DNA from: Wolbachia endosymbiont (group B) of Protocalliphora azurea
GTDB lineage: Bacteria; Pseudomonadota; Alphaproteobacteria; Rickettsiales; Anaplasmataceae
Assembly: GCF_947251865.1 (NCBI RefSeq)
Contig: NZ_OX366394.1
Coordinates: 1,302,001-1,366,000 of the forward strand
DNA: 64,000 nt
Direction of reading: 5' to 3'
The position numbers were made by a program, and so were the translations under genes. Shown here piece after piece: positions 55,743 to 64,000 of the stretch. Under the pieces are notes generated by a model. The model saw only the letters and a program-made list of their open reading frames with translations, was not told where the DNA came from and searched no databases. How positions within the stretch are numbered: position 1 is the stretch's first letter; each line of letters opens with the position of its first letter.

Positions 55743-57767
55743 ATGATAGTAAATTATATACATAACAATCTGTGCAATGAAAAATATAACTTGATATTGT
55801 GGTTCCCTATTTTTCAGTGTGCAGGAATTTTAACCTATTTCTCATTAAATTTTGAACCAAGCTGTGCTTTCACTATATCTATTTTTCTCTTGCTTTCACC
55901 TATACTAATTCTGATTGCAATATTATACAGGAAATACGCAATATTATGCATTTCTTTAATTGCAGTGCTCATAGGATTTACAGCCAGCAAATTCAGAACA
56001 GATTCAGTTAATACTCATATTCTTGATAAGGAAAGGTATGTGAAAGATATTGTTGCTACAGTGAAGGATATTAACGATAGGGGCTCATATAAACAATTTT
56101 TGCTTTATGAAATAAAAAACACGAAGTTCAAGCTGGATAACATCAGAATATCAGTTAAAACAAAAGCGGAAGAAGGCATTAAAATAGGGGATCAAGTAAA
56201 ATTATCAGCAAAACTCTTTCCTCCAAAAATTGCGCCTTCGGAATATGCATATGATTTTGCAAGAATAGCATATTATCAGAAAATAAGTGCAACAGGCTTT
56301 GCAACAAGCAAAATAGTCCTGTACAAAAAGGCTGAAGCAAGAAAATTTCAAGAGTATATAGAATCTTTCCGTCAATATATCTATGAAAACCTACAGCAAA
56401 ATACCAAAAAGCCACACGCGGACATAATCTCTGCATTATTAATTGGCAAAAAAGACGGGATAGATCAAAAAACTATGAATGCGATACGAGATTCAGGTAT
56501 AGCACATTTATTCGCTATATCTGGTTTACATTTATCGTTTGTTGCTGGTCTATTTTTTATAGTATTCCGTAATTTATTTGCAATATCTGAAACTTTGACT
56601 CTTAAATATAACACTAAAAAAATATCTGCATTCTTTACTATCTTGCCAACTACCTTTTATTTGTTGATTACCGGTATGCAAATTTCTGCTCAGCGTGCCT
56701 ACATCATGGTGATCTTGGTACTTGTTGCAATAATCATAGAAAGGAAATATCGAGGATTAATAGCAATTGCGTTTGCTGCTTCGGTGATACTCATAGTGGA
56801 GCCAGAAGCAATCTTAAAGCCAGGTTTTCAAATGTCATTTTCTGCTGTTTTGGCACTAGTTGCCAGCTATCAGATCAATGCTAATAAGTTATTCAAAATA
56901 AAAATAATAAAATATTTTGTGTCGATAATGATCAGCTCAGTCATAGCAAGTTTAGCAACTGTTCCGTACACAATATACAATTTTAACTATTTTTCAATCA
57001 GTGGCATTATCACAAATTTGATTGCTATACCAATAGTTACACTCATTATTATTCCACTTGGAATAATTTATGTTTTATTGATTCCTTTAGGTATTGAATG
57101 GATTATAGCGCCATTTATAGAGCGCCCAATTGACAGTATCTTGTGTATAACAAATGCAATCGCTAGTCTTCAGTATTTGGTTATTCCCACTCGCACTTTT
57201 CCTGGCTCATCAATTATTATAATAACACTTGGGTTATTGTGGCTATGCTTGTGGGAAAGGAATTGGCGTTTTTTTGGAATTTTCTTTATTGTGCTGGGTA
57301 TTTTCTCTAGCGCTATGTATAGAACCCCTGACATCCTGGTCAGTATTGATAATCTTGCTGTAAAAGAAGATGACAGTTTACTATATTCTCTTACTAGGAA
57401 AAATAGGAACTTTGTTGTCAAAACATGGGCTAAACAAAACGGGCAGAATCAAATTTTGAATCACACTAAATTCAGTAATTCAAACAAAAGGCTAAAATGT
57501 AATGATTATGACTGTACATATAATAAAGGAAATAATAAGTCAGTGTTGCTAGCTCATAAAAGAGAAGATATTTTAGAAAATTGTAACAATGTCGATCTAG
57601 TAATTCAGTTAAGCAAGTTTAACTATCCAGCTTGCAATACTAAAATCATCAAATACTCTGACTTAGAGGCATATGGCACACACTCTGTTTGGCTAGCAAA
57701 TAGTGGCATAAAGGTTAGCAAAGTCCGTTCTAATCGTCCTTGGCATAAGCCAAAAAACTTGTTTTAA
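55743..57767 (+). CDS. comEC: ComEC/Rec2-family competence protein
   Basis: A 674-residue membrane protein. Two N-terminal membrane segments, a soluble OB-like region (VKDIVATVKDINDRGSYKQF), then the ComEC core: ALLIGKKDGID, IAHLFAISGLHLSFVAGLFF, SAQRAYIMVILVLVA and KPGFQMSFSAVLALVASY. It would carry single-stranded DNA across the inner membrane. The C-terminal metallo-beta-lactamase domain of longer ComEC proteins is absent; the last ~150 residues are unlike it. No other competence gene is near. Confidence 0.9.
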   Translation: MIVNYIHNNLCNEKYNLILWFPIFQCAGILTYFSLNFEPSCAFTISIFLLLSPILILIAILYRKYAILCISLIAVLIGFTASKFRTDSVNTHILDKERYVKDIVATVKDINDRGSYKQFLLYEIKNTKFKLDNIRISVKTKAEEGIKIGDQVKLSAKLFPPKIAPSEYAYDFARIAYYQKISATGFATSKIVLYKKAEARKFQEYIESFRQYIYENLQQNTKKPHADIISALLIGKKDGIDQKTMNAIRDSGIAHLFAISGLHLSFVAGLFFIVFRNLFAISETLTLKYNTKKISAFFTILPTTFYLLITGMQISAQRAYIMVILVLVAIIIERKYRGLIAIAFAASVILIVEPEAILKPGFQMSFSAVLALVASYQINANKLFKIKIIKYFVSIMISSVIASLATVPYTIYNFNYFSISGIITNLIAIPIVTLIIIPLGIIYVLLIPLGIEWIIAPFIERPIDSILCITNAIASLQYLVIPTRTFPGSSIIIITLGLLWLCLWERNWRFFGIFFIVLGIFSSAMYRTPDILVSIDNLAVKEDDSLLYSLTRKNRNFVVKTWAKQNGQNQILNHTKFSNSNKRLKCNDYDCTYNKGNNKSVLLAHKREDILENCNNVDLVIQLSKFNYPACNTKIIKYSDLEAYGTHSVWLANSGIKVSKVRSNRPWHKPKNLF

Positions 57768-57808
57768 AAGTGTTATTAGTATATAATTAATTAGGTGCTA
57801 GGAAGTTT

Positions 57809-58417
57809 ATGCCTTTAGATATAATAAATCCTTTAAGTGTTAAAGTAGATCATCATTTTGCCAAAATAGATGATGCTATTGGTTTTTTCCCTAGATTATG
57901 GCATGCAGCAAAGAAATATTCCGTAAGTAACACTCTACCTATAGCAGCTGTAAATACTTGGCTTCAATTTTCTTTGGCTTATGTAGCTGCAATAATAATA
58001 ACTAGTAATAATTTAAGCTTTATTACAGATATTTTTAACCCAACATTCATGCCAATTTACACTTTGGTTTCTATTATTCTTTTAACAACTTTTGCAGCCT
58101 CTTCTGCTATGAGATATATGCATAAGCAGAAGATAAAAGAAGGAAAAAAGCCGATAGAGGAATTAATAAATGATAAAATTAGAGGTGGCAAAGACAACGA
58201 GATAAGTGAACTTGCTGAAAATGCTCTAAAAATAGAGATAAAACCAAATTTAAGTTTTACAAGTCACAAAAAAGCAAGCTTTTCAATAATTTTGCCAATC
58301 TCTGAAAATCAAAAAAAAATATTAGATGATCAAAGACAAGAGAATAAGAATAAGGCAATTTTTCTTACCATACCATATGTAATTCTTACTATTACCCACA
58401 AATATAAATGGACATAA
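57809..58417 (+). pseudogene. 5' fragment of a membrane/coiled-coil protein gene cut by an IS
   Basis: 192 host codons (57809-58384) run into the IS and gain about ten foreign residues before a stop at 58417. The fragment has two hydrophobic segments (LQFSLAYVAAIIITSNN; IYTLVSIILLTTFAASS) and a charged loop (HKQKIKEGKKPIEELINDKI). After excision of the element and one 9-bp copy of the duplication, it joins the 3' fragment at 59894 in the same frame. The family is unknown, probably Wolbachia-specific. Confidence 0.75.
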
Positions 58418-59884
58418 AAATAAAGTATTACAACATTAAAGTTTGCAAACATTGAGGGTAAAAAATGGCAAACAGGAATAATGAATGGGCTGAAAATGAA
58501 TTTGGAGATGCTGTACTTGGAGATAAAAGGTTAACTGACCGATTAGTAAATATTGCTGATAGTTTTACAAGTTTACCTGAAAGCTCAATCAATCAGGCGT
58601 GTGGAAGTTGGTCAGAAGCAAAAGCAGCATATCGTTTTTTTCAAAATGAGAACGTGAAAGAAGGCGATATTCTAGCTTCACACGTTGCTAAAACAGTTGA
58701 AAGAACAAAAGCCCATAAAAAAATTTTTGTGATCCAAGATACAAGTTATATTTCATACACAGACCATGAAAAAACAAGTGGATTGGGAGTTATTACAAGA
58801 AAACATAGTCAAGGTATTATAATGCATACAGCTCTAGCTGTTAGTATAGAAGGTTTGGTACTAGGGATACTAGATCAAAAAATTTATTCAAGACCTGAAG
58901 AATCTGAAAACATAAAAAAAAAGAACAATGACAGTATCCGCATTGAAGATAAAGAGAGTATAAAATGGTTAGAAACTTTAAGCAACACAAACAACATTAT
59001 TGATTCAACTCAAACTGAGACTATAACTATATGCGATAGAGAAGCAGATATATATGAGTTTTTTGAGCTTGCACATAATCTTAATTCGGCAGTGTTAGTT
59101 AGAGCTTCCAAAGATAGGGCAGTAAATAGAAAATCTCGATATCCTGAAAAAGGTGAGCAGAAGTTATGGGAATTTATTAAATCCTCTCATTGTGCAGGTA
59201 CGGTAAAAGTTGAAGTTCCTGCAAAAGATAATAAGCCAAAAAGAACAGCACATTTGGAAGTTAGATTCGGAAAGTTTATTATGCATCCATCTAAGAATAG
59301 TATTAGGCATAAGAAAGAAGAATTACTTAAATTACCACACTATGCAGTTTACGTTGTTGAAAAAGACTTTCCTTCTGAAACAAGTCCGCTAGAGTGGATG
59401 CTTTTAACAAATCTTCCAGTCAATACCTTTGATGAAGCTGTTGAAAAAGTTAGGTGGTATTGTCTTAGATGGAAAATAGAAATATTACATAAAATTTTAA
59501 AATCTGGTCTCAAAGTTGAAGAATGTAGGCTTGGAACAGCAGAAAGGTTGATGCGATATTTAACAGTAATGAGTATTATTGCTTGGAGAATTTTCTTTAT
59601 TACAACAATTGCAAGAACTGATCCAACATTACCGTGTACTACCTTATTAGCCGAAGAAGAATGGAAAGTTCTATATGTAAAAATACATAGAAAACCATGT
59701 TCAAATGCAACTCCTACTATAAAAGAAGCTGTTTCATGGGTTGCTCAACTTGGAGGACATTTGGCTAGAAAAAATGATCTAGAACCAGGACCCATTACTA
59801 TTTGGAAAGGATGGAGACGTCTCTTTGATCTAGCAGAAGGATGGCGACTTGCTCACGAACTTTATATTTGTGGGTAATAGTAAG
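58385..59884 (+). mobile_element. Complete 1500-bp IS element, IS4 family (Tn5/IS50 branch)
   Basis: Perfect 24-bp terminal inverted repeats (cttactattacccacaaata... at 58385-58408 and its complement at 59861-59884) enclose one intact transposase gene. A 9-bp target duplication flanks the element. Everything needed for movement in cis appears present. Confidence 0.95.
58465..59877 (+). CDS. IS4-family (Tn5-like) transposase
   Basis: A 470-residue transposase. N-terminal DNA-binding part WAENEFGDAVLGDKRLTDRL and INQACGSWSEAKAAYRFFQN; catalytic residues Asp92 (FVIQDTSYISY), Asp191 (TICDREADIYEF) and Glu339 (LRWKIEILHKILKSG), spaced as in Tn5 (97/188/326). A C-terminal Tn5-type dimerisation domain follows. 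Its stop codon lies in the right terminal repeat. The gene is intact and may be active. Confidence 0.95.
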   Translation: MANRNNEWAENEFGDAVLGDKRLTDRLVNIADSFTSLPESSINQACGSWSEAKAAYRFFQNENVKEGDILASHVAKTVERTKAHKKIFVIQDTSYISYTDHEKTSGLGVITRKHSQGIIMHTALAVSIEGLVLGILDQKIYSRPEESENIKKKNNDSIRIEDKESIKWLETLSNTNNIIDSTQTETITICDREADIYEFFELAHNLNSAVLVRASKDRAVNRKSRYPEKGEQKLWEFIKSSHCAGTVKVEVPAKDNKPKRTAHLEVRFGKFIMHPSKNSIRHKKEELLKLPHYAVYVVEKDFPSETSPLEWMLLTNLPVNTFDEAVEKVRWYCLRWKIEILHKILKSGLKVEECRLGTAERLMRYLTVMSIIAWRIFFITTIARTDPTLPCTTLLAEEEWKVLYVKIHRKPCSNATPTIKEAVSWVAQLGGHLARKNDLEPGPITIWKGWRRLFDLAEGWRLAHELYICG

Positions 59885-59893
59885 TATGTAATT

Positions 59894-61129
59894 AGTGCTG
59901 TAATTATAGTTGGTGCGTTAATACAAAATAGACTGAGCTTTGCCAATATTCAGGATTTGGAATGGGCCATAGTTGCACTGGCTAGTATCATTGCTATTGT
60001 TGGGATATGTATAACATTCAGCAAGCTAAAAAACAATGAGATAAACAATAATCATAATATTGTTAAAAAGTTTAACAATTTGGATATTCTCTTTCCATTC
60101 AGAAGAGGTGGGGTTGTATCAGTAATGGAAAAAAAGACAAAAGATGAAGAAGAAAATGATTCTACATCTCGATTGATAAAATTACTTGATAAGCACTTGA
60201 CTGATTTTACAGATAAAATTGTTGACTCACTTGATAAGCAGTTAGATGAAGTTAAAGGTCTACTCGATAATAAGCTTCTAAAGCCTGCAAATGATGAAAT
60301 TAAAGAAACACTTGTTCATCTACGAAGAGTCAGAGAAGACATCAAAGAAGATTTGGATGAGTTGCACAAGGAAATCTCGCCCATTTTAAGTGAAGCTAAA
60401 GGGCTGGTAAAAAGAGCAAGTTCACTAAACATTGAAAGTATTTTTTCTAGTTTAGATAATGCTATTAAAATCGCTGAAGATAAGGTTGAGCGATTTGAAC
60501 CAAGCAGATTTGTTGGCTTTTTTAAATCTGGGGAAAGCACAGTTAGTGATGATCCTTTGTTTATAGATATGTTGGAAAAGCAAAAAAAAGAGGCGGAAAA
60601 GATAAGGAAGAAATTAGAGGAAGAGCTAAAAAAAGTAAAAGATGAACTAGAAGAATTAAAGAATAAACAAACTCAATCAACCGAACCTAATAGCAGTGAA
60701 GGCAGTATTACTGCTACTTCTCTTGAAAAACAGCGAGATGAAGAGAAAAAAGCAATAGAAAAAAATAGATTATTAAAATCAAAAAAAAGGATGAAAGAGC
60801 TGGAGCAAGAAAATGCAAAATTGGAAAAAGAATTATCTGAACAAGAAAAAATGGATGAATGGAGAAAAAAAGTTAACGGTAAAGCAAGTGGCTTTCTATA
60901 TTATTTATTAGAGTCTATTAAGCTAGAAGAAAAAGATAAAAAAGAAGAAAAGAGGGAGTTAACGCTACGGAATTTTGATAATAAAATAATAATTTACTGG
61001 AAAGATGGCTCTCAAACAATTTGCCACATTAAAAAACAAGACGGCCTTCAAATTCAACCTAGTACAAAAGTTGATTTTGTGAATCCAGATGTTCATGCAG
61101 CATTTGAAGTAGCATGTTCAGGACTTTAA
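59894..61129 (+). pseudogene. 3' fragment of the IS-interrupted membrane/coiled-coil protein gene
   Basis: 411 codons continue the frame of the 57809 fragment. An open frame begins inside the IS at 59849, and an ATG at 60125 (MEKKTKDEEEN) could restart translation. Two more hydrophobic segments come first (AVIIVGALIQN; WAIVALASIIAIVGICI), then helices with heptad-like repeats (LLDKHLTDFTDKIVDSL), a long Lys/Glu coiled coil (residues from about 60580 to 60860) and a small C-terminal domain. Rebuilt, the parent protein would be ~603 residues. It is probably a structural or host-facing membrane protein; the function is unknown. Confidence 0.75.
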
Positions 61130-62061
61130 ATATTAGTAGTGAAGAGAAAAAATTAAGATTAGATACTTATGTAGCTAAAAAATGCAACATATCTCGCAGT
61201 AAAGCGCAAAGATTGATACAGAATGAGCAGGTGAAATTACTTGGTATACCGATAATTAATAATGATCACATAGTAAAACCAGGTGAAGAGTATGTGGTGC
61301 ATCTCATTCAACCTGACATATCCACATCAATTGAGCCTAATTATGACATAAAACTTGATATCGTCTATGAAGATGATGACATTATAGTTCTGAGTAAACA
61401 AAGTAGATTAACAGTACACCCAGGTGCTGGAACAAACAATGATACACTCCTGAATGCAGTGATCGCTCACCTTGGCAAAATTCCATATACAAATACAAGA
61501 CCAGGAATTGTTCACAGGCTTGATAAAGATACTAGTGGACTCATGGTAATTGCAAAAAATGAACAATCCCACAGCTTCTTGTCTGAACTGCTATCAAATC
61601 GTAAAATAAAACGGGAATACTTAGCAGTAATTTGGGGAGCATTACCTAATCTGCAAGGAACAGTAAAAACCCATATTGCTCCAAAACGCAGTAATAAAGA
61701 AATGATGTGTGTCACAAAAACAGCAGGTAAATTAGCAATCACTCATTATTCAGTGAAGAAAATTATAGGGCAAGCAAGCCTGGTTAAATGTACTTTAGAG
61801 ACAGGCAGAACACACCAAATTCGAGTACACATGAGCCACATAGGACATTCTGTAGTTGGTGATCAAGTTTACGGAAAAAATAGTAGTAAAAGTGAAAAAC
61901 ATGCTAAAAACTCTGACTTTATCCGTAATTTCAATAGACAGGCACTACATGCTCACACGCTAGGCTTATATCATCCAAAAAGTAAAGAATATATAGAATT
62001 TGTTTCTGATTTACCACAAGACATGCAAGTCTTAATCGGTGAATTTGAAAATATATCTTAA
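61114..62061 (+). CDS. RluC/RluD-type 23S rRNA pseudouridine synthase
   Basis: A 315-residue enzyme with an N-terminal S4 domain (LRLDTYVAKKCNISRSKAQRLI) and the RluA-family catalytic motif GIVHRLDKDTSGLMVIAKN (catalytic Asp in HRLDKDTSG), then LETGRTHQIRVHMSHIGH and RQALHAHTLGLYHP. It converts uridines of rRNA to pseudouridine; RluD is the likeliest counterpart. It overlaps the preceding fragment by 16 nt. Confidence 0.94.
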   Translation: MFRTLNISSEEKKLRLDTYVAKKCNISRSKAQRLIQNEQVKLLGIPIINNDHIVKPGEEYVVHLIQPDISTSIEPNYDIKLDIVYEDDDIIVLSKQSRLTVHPGAGTNNDTLLNAVIAHLGKIPYTNTRPGIVHRLDKDTSGLMVIAKNEQSHSFLSELLSNRKIKREYLAVIWGALPNLQGTVKTHIAPKRSNKEMMCVTKTAGKLAITHYSVKKIIGQASLVKCTLETGRTHQIRVHMSHIGHSVVGDQVYGKNSSKSEKHAKNSDFIRNFNRQALHAHTLGLYHPKSKEYIEFVSDLPQDMQVLIGEFENIS

Positions 62062-62067
62062 CAACAT

Positions 62068-62246
62068 TCATATCAATATTATCATCCATGTTATCAAGAA
62101 ATTAATTAATGAGAGAAAAACTGCTGCACTACCTAGATCTTTCACTTTTTTTGAAAGTATATGTTGTTCACTGGAAATACGCTCAATTGTTGTTTCAAAA
62201 GCAGTGTTAATAATTTCTACAATTAACACCAAAAATAGGCTACTTA
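62068..62246 (-). pseudogene. dgkA: Diacylglycerol kinase, C-terminal fragment (split by IS630)
   Basis: Encodes SSLFLVLIVEIINTAFETTI, ERISSEQHILSKKVKDLGSA and a final membrane helix, the second half of DgkA including the conserved E-x-x-N-T-A-I/F-E motif. The gene is cut by an IS630 element; joined to the 63350-63518 fragment across one TA it gives 115 residues, normal for DgkA. The enzyme recycles diacylglycerol to phosphatidic acid. Confidence 0.85.
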
Positions 62247-63349
62247 TACCAAATTCCATTACTAATCGAACAAATAAGAAACATTACAAACTCGTTTAAT
62301 AGTAGTGCTGGAAATACTGACAATAAAATTACACAGAACATCTGCAAGTAAGCCTATGGTATCGTAGACTCTGTTACGTAAAGTATTGTATTTGATATAT
62401 TGCCACAACCTCTCAACAGGATTCAGTTCCGGTGAATAAGGAGGCAAGTATATAATGGTAATGTTTTCCTGAAATTTCAAACTTTTTGATCTATGCCAAC
62501 TTGCACAATCCATTACAAGAAAGGCTTTTTTCGTGCCTAAATCTTTCGACATCTGCTCCAGAAATATATTCATACAATCAGTGTTTACATATGGAGCAAG
62601 TAGGCTGATTTTCTTACCACTTCTTGGATTTACCGCACTGTAGATATAGAAATTTTGTCTACCAATTTTCATTTTAACCTGCGTTCTGACCCCTTTTTTA
62701 AACCATCCGTGTCCGATTTTTGAATGAGTTCCAAATCGTGATTCATCAAAAAAACACCTCTTTTTCAGGGTGGGAATTGACTATTTTATTGAAGTATTTT
62801 TTAAACTCTTCTTGCTTGTTTTTATCTTGTTTATGGTGCATTGGCCTCGGTGTTATATAAGAAAATTTCATCCTTTGTATCTCACGGTGCACTGTTGATT
62901 TGCTAATGTTTAGGCCAAATTCCTCTGAGATTTTTATCTGCACTTCCTTAATAGTAATATTTGGATTTCTTTCTACCCATATTTCAATTTGCTCACGTTG
63001 ATTTTTCTTTAATTTGCTTTTTCTTCGCCGCTGAGACGGGGCAAATAATCTTTCTACTCTACCAAATTTTAGATGCTTTATCCATTCAGTCAAAGCAGTC
63101 CTTGAAATTTTACATATTCTTGCCACAGCGCTTATACTACTTTCTTTTCCTGCTATCACCGCTTGTAACTTTTTTGAAACATATGCGTTATTTCTGACCT
63201 TTTTTAACATTTCTTTCGCCAAATTTACAACTTTTTCGTCTAATAGTTTTGACCTTAATGCCATTTATACCTCTCTATTTTATCTACTTTATTATCACTT
63301 CTTTCCCATTATTGTCTATCTGTTCTTTGCATAGTGGGAATTGGTATTA
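62247..63349 (-). mobile_element. IS630-family element inserted in dgkA
   Basis: About 1.1 kb between TA dinucleotides (62245-62246 and 63350-63351). The ends are imperfect inverted repeats (taccaaattccattac left; ataccaattcccacta when the right end is read in reverse). It carries one transposase gene in two frames. IS630 elements duplicate a TA target, as seen here. The exact terminal base is uncertain by one position. Confidence 0.85.
62262..63264 (-). CDS. IS630-family transposase, two frames joined at a run of seven T
   Basis: The first frame (63264-62746, 172 residues) has helix-turn-helix domains (ISAVARICKISRTALTEWIK; LNISKSTVHREIQRM) and ends at EKEVFF-stop. The second frame continues FFDESRFGTHSKIGHGWFKK, where the first catalytic Asp sits right after the run of seven T (plus-strand A run 62750-62756), then VMDCASWHRSK and PYSPELNPVERLWQYIK to 62262. 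One T fewer would fuse them. This is the position where IS630-type elements often use frameshifting, so the element may be functional through slippage. Confidence 0.85.
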
Positions 63350-63518
63350 CCATTACTGCACGTTCTAAATTACTTACATCTAAAACAAACAAAGTTGAAA
63401 CACATATTATAAAAAGCAGTAACTCCTGTCTAAACGCAACTTCTGATACAAAAGCTGATTTTATTCCTTCACAGGAGTATTGAATTGCTTTTATTAGACG
63501 AGTAATGCTTTTCTTCAT
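63350..63518 (-). pseudogene. dgkA: Diacylglycerol kinase, N-terminal fragment (split by IS630)
   Basis: Starts at ATG 63518 and encodes KKSITRLIKAIQYSCEGIKS, AFVSEVAFRQELLLFIICV and FVLDVSNLERAVMV, the amphipathic N terminus and first membrane helices of DgkA (the AFRQE motif is diagnostic). It then runs into the IS630 end and stops after about 14 foreign residues at 63309. The frame with the C-terminal fragment is intact apart from the insertion. Confidence 0.85.
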
Positions 63519-63683
63519 TATCAATTTTGGAAACTCAATGAATTACACTTATTGCACTCAGGTAAAAAATGCATGAAAATACCTTTCAGTCGTGATCACT
63601 TACAAAGATTTTTAAGTTAAAGTCTAGCATATTGTTTGAATCAAGAAAATTAGTACAAAGCCTTTCAACAAACGCTCAAGGCA

Positions 63684-64000
63684 GTTATAGCATTTCTCAT
63701 AATAGTCCGAACAGGTCATAGGAAGGCAGAATCAACAGCACGACGAAAGGATTCGAATAGAGGAATGTTTTTCCTGGCTCTGTTTTTTATAGCAAACCAA
63801 TAATGCTCAATTTTGTTGAAATCTGGAGAATATGGAGGAAGATATAAAATTTCTGCACCAACTCCTTTAGCAAATCTTATTAGACTTATGAAAAGTAGCA
63901 TTATCAAGGATAACAGTTTGTCCAGGTTCCAAAATCGGTGTCAGAAACTGCTCAAACCATTTATTAAAGATATCCATATTGCAGTGGCCTTTAAAGGTTA
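63684..64000 (-). pseudogene. Second IS630-type transposase, partial at window edge and frameshifted
   Basis: From the right edge one frame encodes FKGHCNMDIFNKWFEQFL and TVILDNATFHKS (second catalytic Asp); around 63890 the reading shifts by one, and the other frame gives GAEILYLPPYSPDFNKIEHYW (catalytic Glu) to a stop at 63716. The sequence differs from the copy in dgkA, so it is a different IS630 subtype. Its outer end is probably near 63684 (tatagcatttctcata). The stretch 63525-63683 holds nothing recognised. Confidence 0.7.

Larger units (their letters stand above)
58376..59893. repeat. 9-bp target-site duplication flanking the IS4/Tn5-type element
   Basis: tatgtaatt occurs at 58376-58384 and again at 59885-59893, directly outside the terminal inverted repeats. 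A 9-bp duplication is the usual size for the IS50/Tn5 branch of the IS4 family. The exact match suggests a recent insertion. Confidence 0.93.

Noticed and set aside
63525..63683. Short plus-strand frame beginning near 63570
   Set aside because: Only about 14 codons before a stop, no ribosome binding site and no recognisable relation to any gene.

Overview
The window is AT-rich alphaproteobacterial DNA that I read as a chromosome segment of Wolbachia (Rickettsiales, Anaplasmataceae). The gene set is that of a reduced obligate endosymbiont. It includes an ankyrin-repeat membrane protein, an orphan VirB9, lipid II genes without a sign of a full wall pathway, scattered rather than operonic genes, many TTG/GTG starts, several IS families in different states of decay, and palindromic repeats of the Wolbachia type, one of them inside a coding frame. 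No rRNA, CRISPR or prophage is visible. I cannot assign a supergroup from sequence alone.

Layout. 1-1.46 kb: 3' part of a flavoprotein that carries an in-frame palindromic repeat and stops early. 1.7-6.4 kb: an antiporter/complex I-like membrane protein, ffh, and an MlaFE-type lipid ABC transporter. 6.6-8.8 kb: rpmF-plsX-fabH. 8.9-17.3 kb: tRNA-Arg, a complex I assembly-like protein, murF, two Wolbachia-type unknowns, a HIT protein, nuoABC-mdh, then tatD-rppH-P-loop kinase on the minus strand. 17.4-24.1 kb: rsfS, tyrS, an ankyrin protein, then a degraded stretch (MITE, IS4-type and IS5-type remnants, a broken repeat protein) around mrp and a 3-methyladenine glycosylase. 24.2-35.8 kb: an unknown protein with a paralogue at 41 kb, mraY-rnhB, virB9, a frameshifted chpT, purM/purC, trmD-rplS, pstA-purQ, pdxH, mutM, tRNA-Thr. 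35.8-38.6 kb: an accessory patch with a decayed radical SAM/SPASM enzyme, a small Cys/His/Gly-rich ORF and a secreted M61-like peptidase. 38.6-45.1 kb: pccB, the paralogous unknown, der, a broken TcdA/TcdB-type glycosyltransferase, dsbB, and a G+C-richer aminoglycoside phosphotransferase-like gene. 45.8-57.8 kb: lpdA, murG, gshB, bcp, recF, lysC, a KefB-type antiporter, a thioredoxin-like protein, tmk, initiator tRNA-Met, comEC. 57.8-64 kb: a large membrane/coiled-coil gene cut by a fresh-looking IS4/Tn5-type element, an RluD-type pseudouridine synthase, dgkA cut by an IS630 element, and a partial second IS630 copy at the edge.

How the genes work together. Energy and carbon: nuoABC, mdh, lpdA, pccB. 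Lipid II precursor supply: lysC, murF, mraY, murG. Fatty acid and phospholipid: plsX, fabH, with dgkA broken. Purine synthesis: purM, purC, purQ. Redox: gshB, bcp, dsbB, thioredoxin-like. Translation: tRNAs, tyrS, rpmF, rplS, trmD, rsfS, rluD-type. Host-facing genes are the ankyrin protein, VirB9 of the type IV secretion system, and the decayed TcdA/TcdB-type toxin domain.

The strongest second-look items are: the radical SAM/SPASM plus M61 peptidase patch next to tRNA-Thr with a tRNA-Thr-like scrap at its far side; the in-frame protein-coding palindrome; homopolymer frameshifts in chpT (nine A) and the IS630 transposase (seven T); two IS insertions whose target genes can be rebuilt exactly; and a pair of paralogous Wolbachia-type proteins of unknown function. 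All identifications come from reading the translated sequence; no database search was run.
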